A DNA stretch of 64,000 nucleotides, from positions 117,377 to 181,376 of the forward strand of contig JAUIRK010000268.1 of the NCBI GenBank assembly GCA_030549495.1, in the 5' to 3' direction. The translations under genes were made by a program, and so were the position numbers. This document shows, one piece after another, positions 36,188 to 48,610 of this stretch. How positions within the stretch are numbered: position 1 is the stretch's first letter; each line of letters begins with the position of its first letter. The stretch is from Nectonema munidae (lineage: Eukaryota > Nematomorpha > Nectonematoida > Nectonematidae). The notes under the pieces were generated by a model. It searched no databases and was not told the DNA's origin. It was given only the letters and a program-made list of their open reading frames with translations.

Positions 36188-37130
36188 TGCCACTTTTTAA
36201 TATCTCTGCATAAACTTTATTTTAACCACTATAAAAACGAAACGCCAAAATGATAGTGAAAATAGAGAGGTTCTGATTTCCTAATCGAAATCGAAATATA
36301 GATGATTTCATAGAGTATCTTAAAAAATGAACTATCTTAATTTTGAAGTCTCTTTCTTTGTCTTAATTATACAAAATTTGGATCGGATCTTTAATCTAAT
36401 ACGTTGAGTGAAGTCAACATAGTGCTCAAAAATTTAAAAGCAGTCTATTTTTCTTTCATTTTATTCATCTAAGTGTTTCCGTGGAGAATTTAAAAACTAT
36501 AGAACTGTTTGAAAGTACCGAACATAATTTTTTTGGCAAAAATCTTGAGCTTTTTCATGAAGTGAATTTAATGTTTTTTAGGGGTTGTTGGAATCATATA
36601 AAATTTATTGAACTGAATTACACCAATTCAATAGATCTCGTGTTTTTGTCGTTTTAAAGTTATCTTCTGTATTGCGTGGAGCATAAAATTGATATTTCTA
36701 GGGTTGCGGCAACGAAACTTAGGAAATTCTAACAAATCGGAGATGGAGTCACTCGAAAAAAGGCATTGGCTCTGACTCCTGATATGTAAAAACAATGACC
36801 ATTTTTTTCTTTATAAATAAGTAAAAAGCATGAGAGTCATTTAATTGTTTTTCTTCTATTATCTTTTAAATGAATTTTTGATTGAAATCTTATTTTTTTA
36901 AACATGGAGATATTATTACTCTTTTTTTATTTTTATTCCTTTCTCATTAAAATTTAAATATCATTCAAAACAAGCTTATTATTCAAACTTCATCTTATTT
37001 CTCGTTATTGTTTCAATTATAGGGCATTTCTATACTTTTACTTTTGTATTTATAAAAAGTTTTTATACTTGATAATAATCATTAACCCTTTCATTCCTTG
37101 GTTTTCTATCGTCTCCTTTCTTTCTCAATG
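36188..37130. other. 3' flank of the b561 gene, nothing further seen
   Basis: AT-rich; no open frame, repeat or RNA gene supported. Confidence 0.4.
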
Positions 37131-37456
37131 AGTTACCAGGGATCGGCAAACTTTTTCCCTGTCGACCCCTTTATAGAACATTTGTCTTCACATCGACCTC
37201 CACCCCACATAGAAATGTTTCATAAAAACATTAATCAATGTTCAACAATTAAGAGAAAAAATACAAACCAAATATGTTTCATGTATCCTATACTATACTT
37301 ATGCTATGTTTTAGAAGAAAAAGGAGTATAAAGTAAAAAAAGCATAGCACAATTTTTTAAGTTTGTCTTAAATAAAAAAAAGCATAGCACAATTTTTTAA
37401 GTTTGTCTATCTTATCGACCCCGGGCGTCGATATCGACCACTTTGCCGACCCCTGA
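37131..37456. mobile_element. Nonautonomous hAT-type MITE
   Basis: The left end is CAGGGATCGGCAAACTTTTT (37138). The right end, in reverse complement, is CAGGGGTCGGCAAAGTGGTC (ending near 37456). The flanks share GAGTTA next to each end, a degraded 8-bp duplication. Inside, a 40-bp unit with AGCATAGCACAATTTTTTAA is duplicated in tandem (37341 and 37381). No transposase. Confidence 0.75.
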
Positions 37457-38514
37457 GTTAAGCAGACGATTTTTGGGATATTGGTATCCCATTGTGCCTG
37501 AAATAGTTAGCATAAAATAACGAATTATTCTTTATTTTAATTTTAATTGACTATAAAAGTTATTTTGAAAACGAAAAATGATGTGTATCGAAACACGCAG
37601 CACGTACTTTTCGTTTTCTAACATCGATATAATAGAAGAAAGCAGTTTTACATTTCTAAAGCAATTAAGTAGGAGCAAGAGCGGAAGCTGGAGCTGAATA
37701 AATATTAAGGGAGCCTGAGTCGGGGATTTTCATTTTTACATTTAAAACTTCGATACGATGGGATCGCTAATAAGCTGAAGATAACATTTTGGGAGATGGC
37801 TGATGGAAACACGTAACAAAAATAGAGTAGAAGAAAAAGATCATTTTTAAAATATTTATAAATAAAATCGTAATTTTTGTGTTCTTATGTCATGAAAATA
37901 ATAAATGTTTTGAATATAATATTCTCTTTGTCTGCAATTCATGAATCTTTTAAAAGAAATTAATTGGTGTAATTTTATTTAATTGGAATAATTGGAAAAA
38001 CGAAATATGAGAGAATCATCTTCGCTAATATTTTTATTCCGCTTACGGTTAATTGATGTCCTCGTTTGTAGCTATCATTTCCAAAGACAAATAGTGAGTC
38101 TAGTATAGCTATTTTTATAAATACAATACCTTACGTAAAGAAGATTGCTCACCTTGTTTAAAATATTGGACCGTTTTATGCAATTTTTGGTCAGTATCTC
38201 AAACAAATCTTTTCATTGATGTTGCTTTTCGTGGAGGTTTTACTTGTAAGAAGCTTTTCTTTTGCATGCCTTTTAAGTTAATTATTGTTATCGTCATATT
38301 TAGACAAAGCTCGAACGAATCCCATTCAAGTGGTTTTTAGTTTATAACTTTTCCCTTATAGTATGCTATTTTATTTTCTTTAAATTGCCATAATCAAGTT
38401 TTTATACGCAAAATATGTACCTATCTAGAAAGTTATTAAATAATAGTCCTGTGCATTTTAAATTTTATTCGAGGGTTGTTTTGAAAGTTCCGTTTAATTT
38501 GATTTATATATTTA
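37457..38514. other. Spacer, nothing recognised
   Basis: AT-rich, with no supported feature. Confidence 0.35.
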
Positions 38515-38561
38515 CATATACAGACGTCTCAGCGTGGAACCTTTCGAACATTTTTTAAAAA

Positions 38562-38739
38562 ATAGAACCTTTGGATTGGTTAGAGCGCAGGCCTTTGAGT
38601 CAGGGGTCTCAGGTTCGTATCCTGGTTCTGCCAAAAACTCATAGCTCGATGTCAGCAGCGCAATATTGCCTTATCGATGAAAATACCACACCACAATTAA
38701 CCTTTATATATGTATATTACAAAACAAATGATTATAATG
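38562..38739 (+). mobile_element. tRNA-like SINE head inside the hAT
   Basis: TGGTTAGAGCGC (near 38577) and GGTTCGTATCC (38613-38623) are box A and box B of a tRNA-type promoter. TAGAACC can pair with GGTTCTG at the 3' side, but the anticodon stem pairs only in part. It is therefore not a functional tRNA gene. A short unrelated tail follows. No clear target duplication. Confidence 0.6.
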
Positions 38740-39223
38740 TAGAGTATAGTTAAATATAAAATATACTTGATAAAAGAGAAAGAAAAAAAGGAAATATTTA
38801 AAAATATAAATATTTAATAAAATTCAGAAGTATCAGAAAAGGCCATAAGAACTCTTCTACCTTTTACGACAACATATTGGTGCGAATCTGGTTTTTCAAA
38901 ATATGCGAATACGAAGACCAAGTGCCGTAATAGACTGAATGCTTCGTCAGACATGAGAATTCAGTTATCGAGTATCGAGCCAAATTTTCAAAAAATTTTG
39001 AAGGTGAAAAAACAGTTGCATAAATCTCAATGAGGCTTTATTTGCTAAAAAAAATTGTTTCAAATGTATTTTTGTTTTTTTCCTCTTATATGTATTCTTC
39101 ATTTTTCGTATGTTTAAATAAATTTTTTTTTTGTTAAAAAAAGGTAATAAAGGCGTTATTGTGTGATAATCAAATAAGGTTCCGTGAGAAAAAAAGTTTG
39201 GGAAACACTGGATTAGAGTATAG
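38740..39223 (+). mobile_element. Nested hAT 3' fragment
   Basis: The frame 38842-39033 encodes LPFTTTYWCESGFSKYAN and CRNRLNASSDMRIQLSSIEP, the hAT C-terminal dimerisation domain. After it comes an end-like string GTTTGGGAAACACTG (39196-39210). The 10-bp TAGAGTATAG flanks the whole piece (38740-38749, 39214-39223). It lies upstream of, and is unrelated to, the host element's transposase. The left end has no inverted repeat, so this is a truncated copy or a duplication of uncertain origin. Confidence 0.65.
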
Positions 39224-39768
39224 ATGCACGGTATTATTTATTATACAACACATGTCAAAAAATATATAAATACAAGAATAACTAGCATTTTGAGTAAAAA
39301 CTTAAGAACATAATACTTTTTCAATGAAAAATCGATAATTTTATCAGACCAGCGAAAGTTTCTCTCTCATTTTAAATTTGATAAGTTTGAACATGATATT
39401 TGAAGTACGAAAACTTTTTGTTTCTTATTAACAAAATTTTTTGTATATTGTATTGTTTTTTATATATCAAAGAAATATCTTGACAAAAATAATTTTTTAT
39501 TCATATTTTTCGTAGAAATACAAAAAAATTTCTTGTGAAGACACTATTTTTTTCTTCATATATGTTTTTTTGTCATACAAATTTCTTTCAATATGAGAAT
39601 CTCTTTTTTTTCCAATCTTTAAATTTGGAAATGTTTTAATTTATGCCTATTTTTCACTATTGCTAGTACTAGTAAAAAAGGCCTTCAAGGTTTAATTAAC
39701 CACTCATCAACTTTGAAACATAAGAAAAAATAAAAGAGCGACTCGATACATCACAGTGTAATTTTGAA

Positions 39769-41023
39769 GTGATCAACGATGATATCAATGAAGAGAATAA
39801 ACCAAAAGATGCCACTTCCTCCAACATACCTTCGACTAGCCAATCGTCAAACTTGAAAATGGGTTTCAAACGAGAAGAGGCTACAAAAGCGAAAATACTA
39901 TGGATCCTGAAAAATGTTTCTTCTAACTTTTCTTTGCGTTCAAACAATGACATTGCTCAAATACTTCAACATATGTTTCCTCGGAAAATTCCTAAGTATT
40001 TTTCACTGGGTCCATCGAAGTCTAGTTATTTGTTAACAGAAGCGCTATGCCCATACTTCAAAAAAAATAATAGTGGATGATGTCAGAGATATGTATTATG
40101 TCATTTCTTACGATGAAACAACAAATTCGATCGACAAAAAAGAATTTCAGGTAATGCTTCGATTTTGGTCTGAAAAACTCAACCAAATCTGTTCTTTTCA
40201 CCTTGACACTGTTTATTTAGGACACGCAACAAGTCATGCAATATCTAACTCATTGATTAAAGTATTGGATGAAAATTCTTTGAAATTGTCAAATTTAATT
40301 TCGGTTTTCAGTGATGGACCGAATGTAAACAAAAGGGTTTTTACATTTTTAAGTTTTAAAATTTTTTAATATGCTTTAAATTTAATTAGTATCAATGAAG
40401 AGGTGAAACAATGCAAATGCCAATCATTATTAAATATTGGAACGTGTCAACTGCACGCGGTTCACAATACTTTTTCCAAAGGTTTAAAAAGTTTTAATGA
40501 TAAAACTTCATGCTTATCAACTTACATATATCGCTTTTTCAAAGGATGGCCCTCTAGGTACGATGATTACCATGAAATTCAAGAAAAGATGAATTTACCT
40601 AGAACAAAGTTGAAAAAACACGTCGAAAATCGGTGGTTGACCCTAGGAACTTCAATTAATAAAATTTTGGAGCAAATTAAAGTTTTGAAAGAATATTTTT
40701 TATGTTTTATCCCAAAATTTCGCAAATCCTTGAAATCGAATTTTTATTATAAGTATATTTCTGAAGTGTTAAATAGTGTAACCATCAAAGCAGAACTGCT
40801 GTTTATAAAGTCAGGTATTGAGCCATTTGATATTTTCAACGAAAAGTTTCAAAAGTCAGAGCCTTTAATTCATCTAATTTATGACGAGTTTACAAGACTT
40901 GCTATTACTTTAGGTAATCGAATTTTAAAAAATCCCATCGGTGTGAAAAACTTAACAGTAAACGGAAAAGAAGAATTATTGAATGAAATAAATAACCGAA
41001 ATGTCACAACCTGGTTTAATTGA
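39769..41023 (+). pseudogene. hAT transposase remnant (38.5-kb element)
   Basis: First frame 39769-40080, then a one-base shift in an A tract (about 40065) into DDVRDMYYVISYDETTNSID, with the first catalytic Asp. LSNLISVFSDGPNVNK (about 40285-40335) has the second. The frame stops, then resumes at 40403 with CQLHAVHNTFSKGL (the hAT C/H motif) and VENRWLTLG. Between AAAAGG at 40337 and TATCAATGAAG at about 40391 the sequence begins GTTTTT and ends AATTAG, so a roughly 55-base intron could explain the gap. The product would end at NRNVTTWFN, without the usual C-terminal dimerisation domain. No BED finger is visible. Confidence 0.75.
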
Positions 41024-41999
41024 ACAGTTTTAAAAAAAAATGATTCTAATTTTTCAAATTTTCCAGTTTGATGTTTTTAGTGCAATTTTTTTTAATTTAT
41101 GCTGTTTTTTATTTTTTTATGTGCAATTTTTTTAGTTTTTGTTTTAATATTCGTAAAGCATATGAATAAAAGTTTTTCACATAGTCTTGAATATGATTTT
41201 TTACATGTGGAACCTTTTTAAAAATTTGGACCCTTTTTCATTTTTTTTGGAACCTTTTTAATACTTGAAAAGCGCTGAGACGTCTGCATATATTAATTCA
41301 TAAATTTTGTTCACATGAATACGGAATTTATTATTATTATTAATAAAATGTTGAAAATGTTTTCTTACTACACTTAGGCCTAAGATATATTTTGAAGGTC
41401 GCATCTATTCTTTATGTGAGGTATATCTTATACGCCATGGTCCATCAAGCAATTGTGAACGATCTAGATTCTCTCAAGATTTCGCCCCACAATATTGATA
41501 TAAAGTTAGTAGAGTAGAATCTCGTTATATCAAACAAAATGTTTTCACCCTATTCTGTAAATCTTGTTAATCCGACACAATTTATGTTATATTTCCGCTG
41601 CAATACATCATATAATATAGAGGAGACTTTTTATGACAAATAAGAACAAATGAGCAAACTGCACTTTTCTATCTCCATAAAGAAGATGCCGAAAGGTAGG
41701 GCAAAGAAGAAGCAACAACACATCATATCTATGTGTAAGCAAAAGAAAGCGTGATGAATGCGACATTGTAACATAACTGATTTATGATTTTTATCATCAG
41801 TCACATGTGCAAACTAATGAAAGTGATTGCTACATGATGTTTGTAAGAATTATAAAAAATGTATAATCAATTACGTATATTTAGCTTTCTTACTTCTAGT
41901 TCATTGAAAAAAACTTTTAAAATATTCTTTTCCTTTTAACGAGTTTATATTCAACTTGAACATTTATTTGAAAGTACAGAGGCGTTCTGCTGATGAAGT

Positions 42000-42880
42000 T
42001 AAATGTCTAATCAATCCCAAGAAATTCCAGTAGCATCTTCCACTCTACTAAACGATCATGTGTGGACTTATCTGTAAATCAAAAACGTGAGATATGCATG
42101 TACAAAGCAGATCCACTCAACATGAGATAGCTTCACACTTTTCGAATATTTATCAAACAATCATTGGCCGTTCGACAATAAGTGATATTTTGTCTAAAAA
42201 AGAAAAGTGGTTGAATATGGATACCAATGAAACAAGTGTACTTCGCTTGCGTAGTGCAAAACATCAAGCAATGGAAAGTGCTTTGTATATGTGGTTCACG
42301 GACGTATCAGCTCGTGGCACACAATAAATGATATTCTCATTTTGAAGGCTCGTGTATTTGGAAAAGGTCTAAATGTTGGAAACGAGTTCAAATACTCCAG
42401 CTTGATCGTTTCAAAAAACGTCATGGTATAAAATTTTTTATTAAACATGGAGAAAGCTCAAGTTGTAGCATGAATGAAGTTCAACAATTTAGAGAAAAAA
42501 TTTAGAATGATCTTCAATGATCCAGAAAACCCCTATAATATGGATGAAACTGGCCTCTTTTTTCGTTTGGATCCGAATGCTACTCTCGCAACTGGACTCA
42601 TGAAAGGTAAGAAAAAGAACGTCTTACAGTTGCACTATGTGCCAACGCTAGTGGCACACACAAACCTAAGCCGCTTATAATCGCAAAATTTGCTGTTTAT
42701 TGTGATTATTATTCAAATAAGTCAGCCTGGATGACCACAAGTATTTTCTTGATTTGGCTTTAAGACTTTGACAGGCTCATGAGAGATGCAAAAAACAAGT
42801 GATTCTACTATGCGATAATGCCACCAGTCACGAACAAGCTTGGACAGAGAACACCCAGGTACACCAACTTCATAGTTAAC
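42000..42880 (+). pseudogene. pogo/Tigger (TIGD-like) transposase remnant
   Basis: Pieces in order: VNQKREICMYKA (about 42075), then TQHEIASHFSNIYQTIIGRS, the pogo-type helix-turn-helix; a CENP-B-type second DNA-binding part (VGNEFKYSS, then DRFKKRHGIKF near 42410); NPYNMDETGLFFRLDP (42530), with the first catalytic Asp; KGKKKNV; SGTHKPKPLIIAKF (42650); WMTTSIF; and CDNATSHEQAWTEN (42810), with the second catalytic Asp. Many frame changes and stops separate these. The C-terminal part is not recognisable. It is a plain dead DNA transposon gene; family TIGD proteins are about 450-600 residues. Confidence 0.85.
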
Positions 42881-42899
42881 ATAGATTTTTTGCTTTATG

Positions 42900-44460
42900 A
42901 TTGTTTATCGGTCTGATTGACAGTTTTAAATCCTGTCACTGCATTGTCCATCATGAATGAATCACTACTATTCGTATTATGAGGTTATGCTTACCTAATT
43001 ATGAAAACGAATATTTTAAAAAGTGACCTTTGTACGGTTTGAAGGGATGGCGCTTTTGTGGATCTAGGTGCAAGGATATTTAAAAATGGTCGGTTTAGAG
43101 ACGTTTTACAGTACTACAAATAATGAAGTTTTACTATTGATTTTGAGCACACTCCTATAAGTCGTTGAATTACCTTCAAAAAATTTTTGTTTAACTCCCA
43201 GCCCATCCTCACATCTCATTTATATAGTCAATATTGTTTTTATCAAATGAAATTGTATTTGAGGATATTACTATTTTACCATTTTTATTTCAACATTCAG
43301 ATCTAGCATACGTATAGATAAAAGAGAAAATTAAAAAAAAACGTCATCGATTTTGTTTTAGTATTTGATTAAATATTTCTAATTTTTTGATCTCCCATAT
43401 GTTGAGGTTTCCACTGAAAAATAGTTGTCAGATTCAGTATCGGTTCGGTTTCAGAATTACCAGAGTTTGTATTAGAAGAGAAATAATCTGAAGGTGAAGA
43501 CATTAAAATGAAGAAGCTTTATTTTTCCAATAAAAAAATCAGTTACGAACTCGGCTATGTTTTCCAGTAAGGAAAAATAAATTAAAAAATAAGTTAAAAA
43601 TGTTTCAAGGTCACAAGAATGATATAAATAAATACTGATCAATGATCTGACGATTATTTGTCATTCAAAGAAAAAAATTCTTTGCTAAATCATATGTTCG
43701 GTAGGAAGAGTGTAGTGTGATATAATCGATTTACTACAGTTGGGAATTATTCGTGATTTCAAATATTTTTTCAAAGTGTGTATATTATATGAAAAAAATT
43801 TTAGGGTTCAGTTTTGATGATATCCTCTTTCACACAAACATAAGCATTACAGTTTGCATATGGTAAAGTTTTGTATGCTTCAAATAAAATGTTCATAGCA
43901 TATTTTTGCACATACGCTTTGCGCTATCCGCATTACGACAAGCAAATAAATCATACGTAAAAGAAGCCTCTCTATAGTGAAATTAAGAGTTTCTAGCAGT
44001 TATTGTCGTTTGGCGTTTTATACACTTTATTTTTATATGGTTGTACTTTTTGTAAATATATTTTTTTTAGATAGCGTTAAAGTCAAAGCAAAATTCTACA
44101 TTTCTATGGAATTAAATAGTAGTTTAGTAACAAATAGAAAGTGAATATCTTGAAAGTATAGCATAATACTAATAAAATTTAGATTAACTATTACAACTTT
44201 ATATTAAATTTTCATTTTGGGAGTTTTACGGCATATATCCGTATACATAAAATGATCTGTCGTCTTGCGAAGTTTATGGGCCATAAATAAAAAATATCAC
44301 TTTTCGAACATCGATAATGGTTCGAATGGTTTTCAAACCATTATTTTATTTAGTGTTTTTAAGACATTTGAAAAAATAAGAATTATTCTCTATTTTATTT
44401 TGAAAACTATATAAATATCTAGAAATTGTAAGTTCTCTTGTATTTTGATCATCATCACTA
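42900..44460. other. Interior of the Tigger span, nothing recognised
   Basis: AT-rich, without open frames carrying known motifs and without visible repeat ends. Confidence 0.35.
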
Positions 44461-44488
44461 AGCGTACACTGTGTGAAAGACCGGTTTC

Positions 44489-44606
44489 GGCTATTGAAGC
44501 CTCATCAGTTCCACTTTGGTATTCAAACCATGAGGTTTGAACTGACGTCCAGTGGCTGTGAAGTGTTGACGGCTAGTTCGTTGATGCTCACGCACAGCCA
44601 CTGGAC
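44489..44606. repeat. Three consecutive hairpins
   Basis: GGCTATTGAAGCC (44489-44501) forms a 4-bp stem; TTCAAACC-ATGA-GGTTTGAA (44522-44541) an 8-bp perfect stem; GTCCAGTGGCTGTG (44547-44560) pairs with CACAGCCACTGGAC (44593-44606), 14 bp perfect. The preceding GACCGGTTTCGGCT is a string I associate with arthropod transposon ends. GC content here is well above the surroundings. Confidence 0.7.
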
Positions 44607-44609
44607 GCT

Positions 44610-46940
44610 TATTCTTTTCAAAAATCTACAGTGCATTTTGAACATACTCCTCTTGAAGAAAATGTAGTGAGATGCGAGCCTGACATCTTTTTGCAGAATC
44701 TCTGACAACATTTGTAAATCTATTTTGATATCTGATGTGTACATTATTGTCATTCTAGTTTTCAATGTCTTAAAAAATGGAATTGAAGTGAAGGTTAGAC
44801 TGAATCATCAGACTTAAGTGACTCAGAAAAGTTCTTGTTTCTGATTAAACTCATAATTTTGGCCTTCAAAAACATGTACGAAAGCAAGATCTTTTGGGAT
44901 TTCATTCATACGTGTGCTAGCAGGGCCCTATGCTCTTGAAACGAACGTAGTCAGTTCTACTATACTTCAGATACCTATACTTTCAGTTATTTGTTGTTTT
45001 CTGTCATAAGTATATAAGTATATCTCGAAAGATAGTTTACGTTTTGGTTCTAAATTTCTAAAGGTCGTATATATCGTACCTACTTCACTTTACAAGCATC
45101 ATAAGTACATCAGTTCATGATGAACGAATTAATTCGTAAAATTGTTTCTACTCTTAACTCATAACAAACTAATTACCATATCTTAAACTTTAAAATTTTT
45201 ATTTAACATATAAACTTTCATCAATTTATTATAATATTTTTTAGATTAAACTTTCTCTTATATTTTTTCTTTAAAAAAACTTCTAAGTTTTGGAAAACAA
45301 AATCATTTGTCATACTTGACATACATCGTTCCTATCTTCTTTATTCTTAGCCGAAATTATTTTTGATATTTTTTACAGTTATTTTTTCTAAAGTTTTCTT
45401 CTCTTTTTGCAAGCATATGTGGAGTGCAATTTATTATACTTAAAATGTCATACATTTAAAGATATTCTTCTCTCAACCAAGAAGACAAAGAAAAAGTGGA
45501 GAATTGATTGAATACTCTTTTACAAATACTTCTCAGTGCTGTTTCAAAAATTTTACGTTTTACCAGCAATATGATTTGTCGTCTTCTGTCTATTATTTTT
45601 TTGTGATCATTACACCTGCTTCTAAATTATTAACTTATTCTGTGTTAAATTTAATTTAATAGTACAAATGCAATAAACGTATCATTCCATTGTTTTACTT
45701 AATTTTTTCATTAAAAACAATTAATAAATCGGATTCATAAATCCAGGCCATCATAGCGTAAGACGTACTTCAAACTGTCAATACTCTTTGAGTTTAACCC
45801 TATTCGTGACGGCCTATTTTTATTTCGTCGGTGTCGAGGGGCATCCCCCCTCACCCCACCTTTTTCCTAAAATATTAACTTTTTACATAATTTTTGCGTG
45901 AACCAACTGAATAATTGATTCCGAATCTGATGGTGTCATTGATTTTTCATGAAAATCAATCACTACCAAATTATAAACTAAAATATATTGTAATTCCACA
46001 TTTTTTGGCTTAATGTTGTCTTAATTTATTTAATAAACCAACTTTTGGTGATTAATCCACGCAAAATATTTTATCTGTCAGTAAATTAGCTTTTACGTGT
46101 GACTTAACCCCGTACAGTTTTTCTCGTTATTTTAAAATAGATCGAACATGTTCAATTTGATAAAATATTTTTGTCACTCTAGATTTAAATTGCACTTACT
46201 GTTTAACTGTGGTTAATTTGTGGTCAGATATTTTTTTTAACATTTTTGAACAGTTTTCGTCTCATTTAGCAAATCGACCTTTCTTTATTTCATCATGACT
46301 GTATTTTTAGCATTATATACACAGGTAATGGATACTAAATTTCTGATTAAAATGGTTATATATTTAGTTAATTCGACACTATTGACTTTTATATATATTT
46401 AAACCCAATCGATAAAATAATTTTCTTTCTTGATACAATAATAATTTTATTCATCTCATTAATAGGGATGGGATCAAATTTCCACTCAAAGCGACCTGAG
46501 ATCATGTTTGCTAAAAGCCCATAAAATTTTTATTTTTCATGTTTTTCAATAATAACCCTATATCCATATGTAGATGGCTAGCGTGTTGTAAAAGATCAGA
46601 CGCAGAGAGACTTATATGAAAATTTTATTTTTATACTTATGACTTATATTCACCTAATAATTGCATGTACTTATATGTTTTATTGACGACTGTGTATGAA
46701 TATAATTTAGATGTGTGTAAAGTATGTTTATTAAAATATGTATGGTATAAAGGAGAGCGACTAATTCATGACAACCTCAAGAAAACTTCTTTATAAATGT
46801 ATACATTTAATTTTAATTATTTTCCAGCGCCATTATTTATTTAGTTTTGAGAATTTTCATAAAGTAAAGCTTTCTTAAAAGCGTGTTTGTATTTAAAATA
46901 AAGGATGTTTTATTCACAAATTTTTGTCTGTTTTATGTCC
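44610..46940. other. Spacer within the Tigger span, nothing recognised
   Basis: AT-rich. A small C/G-rich patch (GAGGGGCATCCCCCCTC, near 45836) could be the end of an element but has no partner. No gene. Confidence 0.35.
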
Positions 46941-47296
46941 TTTCTGATATAACGAAATATAATTGTCCCTCCATTATTTCGTTATAACCAGAGTTTACTG
47001 TATCTCAATAGGACCTTTATGGTTTTGCTTACAAATTCTCTATCAGCTTGCAGCCTGTACTTCATTTATCCTATACTTTATATGGTATCTAATTTTGCTC
47101 TTCATTCTAAACTGATCTTATCTTGGTAGCTCTGCGTTTATCAGAAATTCATTTTGTGCAAACTATGTTCGAAAACCTTTTTTTAGAGATTTATTTAAGA
47201 GAATCTCTTTGCTGAAGTTGCCTTTTTTAATATCATTTGTTGTAACATCAGGTGATATGAACAGAAATCTAACATATTGGTATACCTCTAACTCAG

Positions 47297-48545
47297 TGGT
47301 TCTTAACCTTTTTTCTATAATTCCCCATTTTTAGTGAGCGAACTCTCAATTTCCCACCACAGTTATCGTTCACTAAAAAAATTAATTTTAACCTATTCAG
47401 TGTTTAGTGGGTAAATGTACATTTTGCTTTTTTGTGTCATTTTACAAACTCGAAATTTTGTTTATATACTAAATTTATTTCCTTAAAAAAAACTTTTTTT
47501 ATCAAACAAAGAATGAACGTTATCTTTCTTATAAACATATTTTTGTATGATATATTGTTTGCATTAAATTAAAAACTATTTGGAGATTATTTTTTTAAAG
47601 CAAACATCATCATGAATATAGTATCAAAGCAATAAAGTTAAATTTAAGACCGCTGTATTAAAAAGATTAGGCATTTCTCATAATTATAAAATATATATCA
47701 ATTAGATTTTTTTCACTATTTATTAGAAAAATAAAATGAAAAAATGCAAAACCATCGGTTTCAATGCGATTTCTGCATTTGTTTTGCATTGACCATTGTC
47801 TCAATATTTGGCTTGATTTTTGAAATTGCGCAGCGCAAATCAGATTCAAGATCAATCAGGCGGTTTCGCGATTTTATTTTGATTTGAACGATGCTTGAAA
47901 AGCCAGACTCGCACAGGTACGTCGAAGGAAATGCAACTAGCAGTGTGAGAGCGGAGAAAGCAACGCGAGGATACAAGTCATGCATGGTACCCCAGAATGC
48001 GTTTAGATTTTTGTTTGCAAAAACAGCCTTTGCTTCATTTATCAAATCAAGAAACTGTTCTATGACGTTCTCCGCTTCTTCTGGAAAGTTATTAACTTGG
48101 AAACAGAATGGATCTCTTGTTAACTCGAGTATTGGGTTATTGATCTTGAAGTCAGAGAAATAGCGATTAAACTCGTTCAGAAGCCTGTTGATGTAAATGA
48201 CGATGTTGTTTTTAAGTACGTCACTGACGCCACCTGCAGTTTCACTGATTCGAGCCAACGTTGAAAAAAAAGTTTGCATTGCGGCCAGTTTCAAACTTTC
48301 CTCGCCAAAGATTAAGTTTCGAGACGAAAGCGTTTACTTTGTCTCGATACCCAATTATATTGCAATCCGGTCCCTGTAGCTTTCGGTTAAGCTCATTCAG
48401 GTGACTAAACATATCTGCGAGAAATGCCAGCGTGTACTGGAATTCCTTATCAGAAACAATAGTTTTTAAATCTTCTTTATTTCTTTCTTCCAAGAACTGT
48501 GTCACTTCAGGGATCAAATGCACAAGCTTTTTGAACATAATAAGA
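47297..48545 (-). pseudogene. hAT element 3' half with transposase remnant
   Basis: CAGTGGTTCTTAACCTTTTT at 47297 is a hAT-type terminal sequence. On the minus strand, the frame 48538-48242 (LVHLIPEVTQFLEERNKEDL, then FLADMFSHLNELNRKLQG) is followed, after a frame change in an A tract near 48265, by the frame 48294-47761. That frame ends in VAFPSTYLCESGFSSIVQIK, SRNRLIDLESDLRCAI and KIKPNIETMV, the hAT dimerisation domain of the ZBED/FAM200-like group. Everything upstream of about 48545 (BED finger, first catalytic residues) is missing. One end only, so a truncated copy. Confidence 0.82.
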
Positions 48546-48610
48546 TCAATTAATTTAAATACTTATAAAGATGTAAATATATTTCCATTAGCATGGTAGA
48601 GCTCAAAGAG

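Larger units (their letters stand above)
38515..41292 (+). mobile_element. hAT element with perfect 14-bp ends and 6-bp duplication
   Basis: The ends CAGACGTCTCAGCG (38521-38534) and CGCTGAGACGTCTG (41273-41286) are exact inverted copies. The flanking CATATA (38515-38520, 41287-41292) is a 6-bp duplication, shorter than the usual 8 bp of hATs. The motif GGAACCTTT recurs near both ends (38536, 41209, 41249) in the same orientation. The interior holds a SINE-like piece, a nested hAT fragment and this element's own transposase remnant. Confidence 0.85.
41510..47002 (+). mobile_element. pogo/Tigger element, 5.5 kb, TA flanks
   Basis: The left end GAGTAGAATCTCGTTATATC (41512) and the right end, in reverse complement, CAGTAAACTCTGGTTATAAC (ending 47000) agree at about 15 of 20 positions. 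TA lies directly outside both (41510-41511, 47001-47002). The pogo-type transposase remnant lies near the left end. A normal Tigger is about 2-3 kb, so 43100-46900 must hold inserted or unrelated DNA. I see no coding content there. Confidence 0.6.

Noticed and set aside
38562-38633. Possible genuine tRNA gene
   Set aside because: Promoter boxes and an acceptor-like stem are present, but the anticodon stem pairs only in part; better explained as a SINE head.
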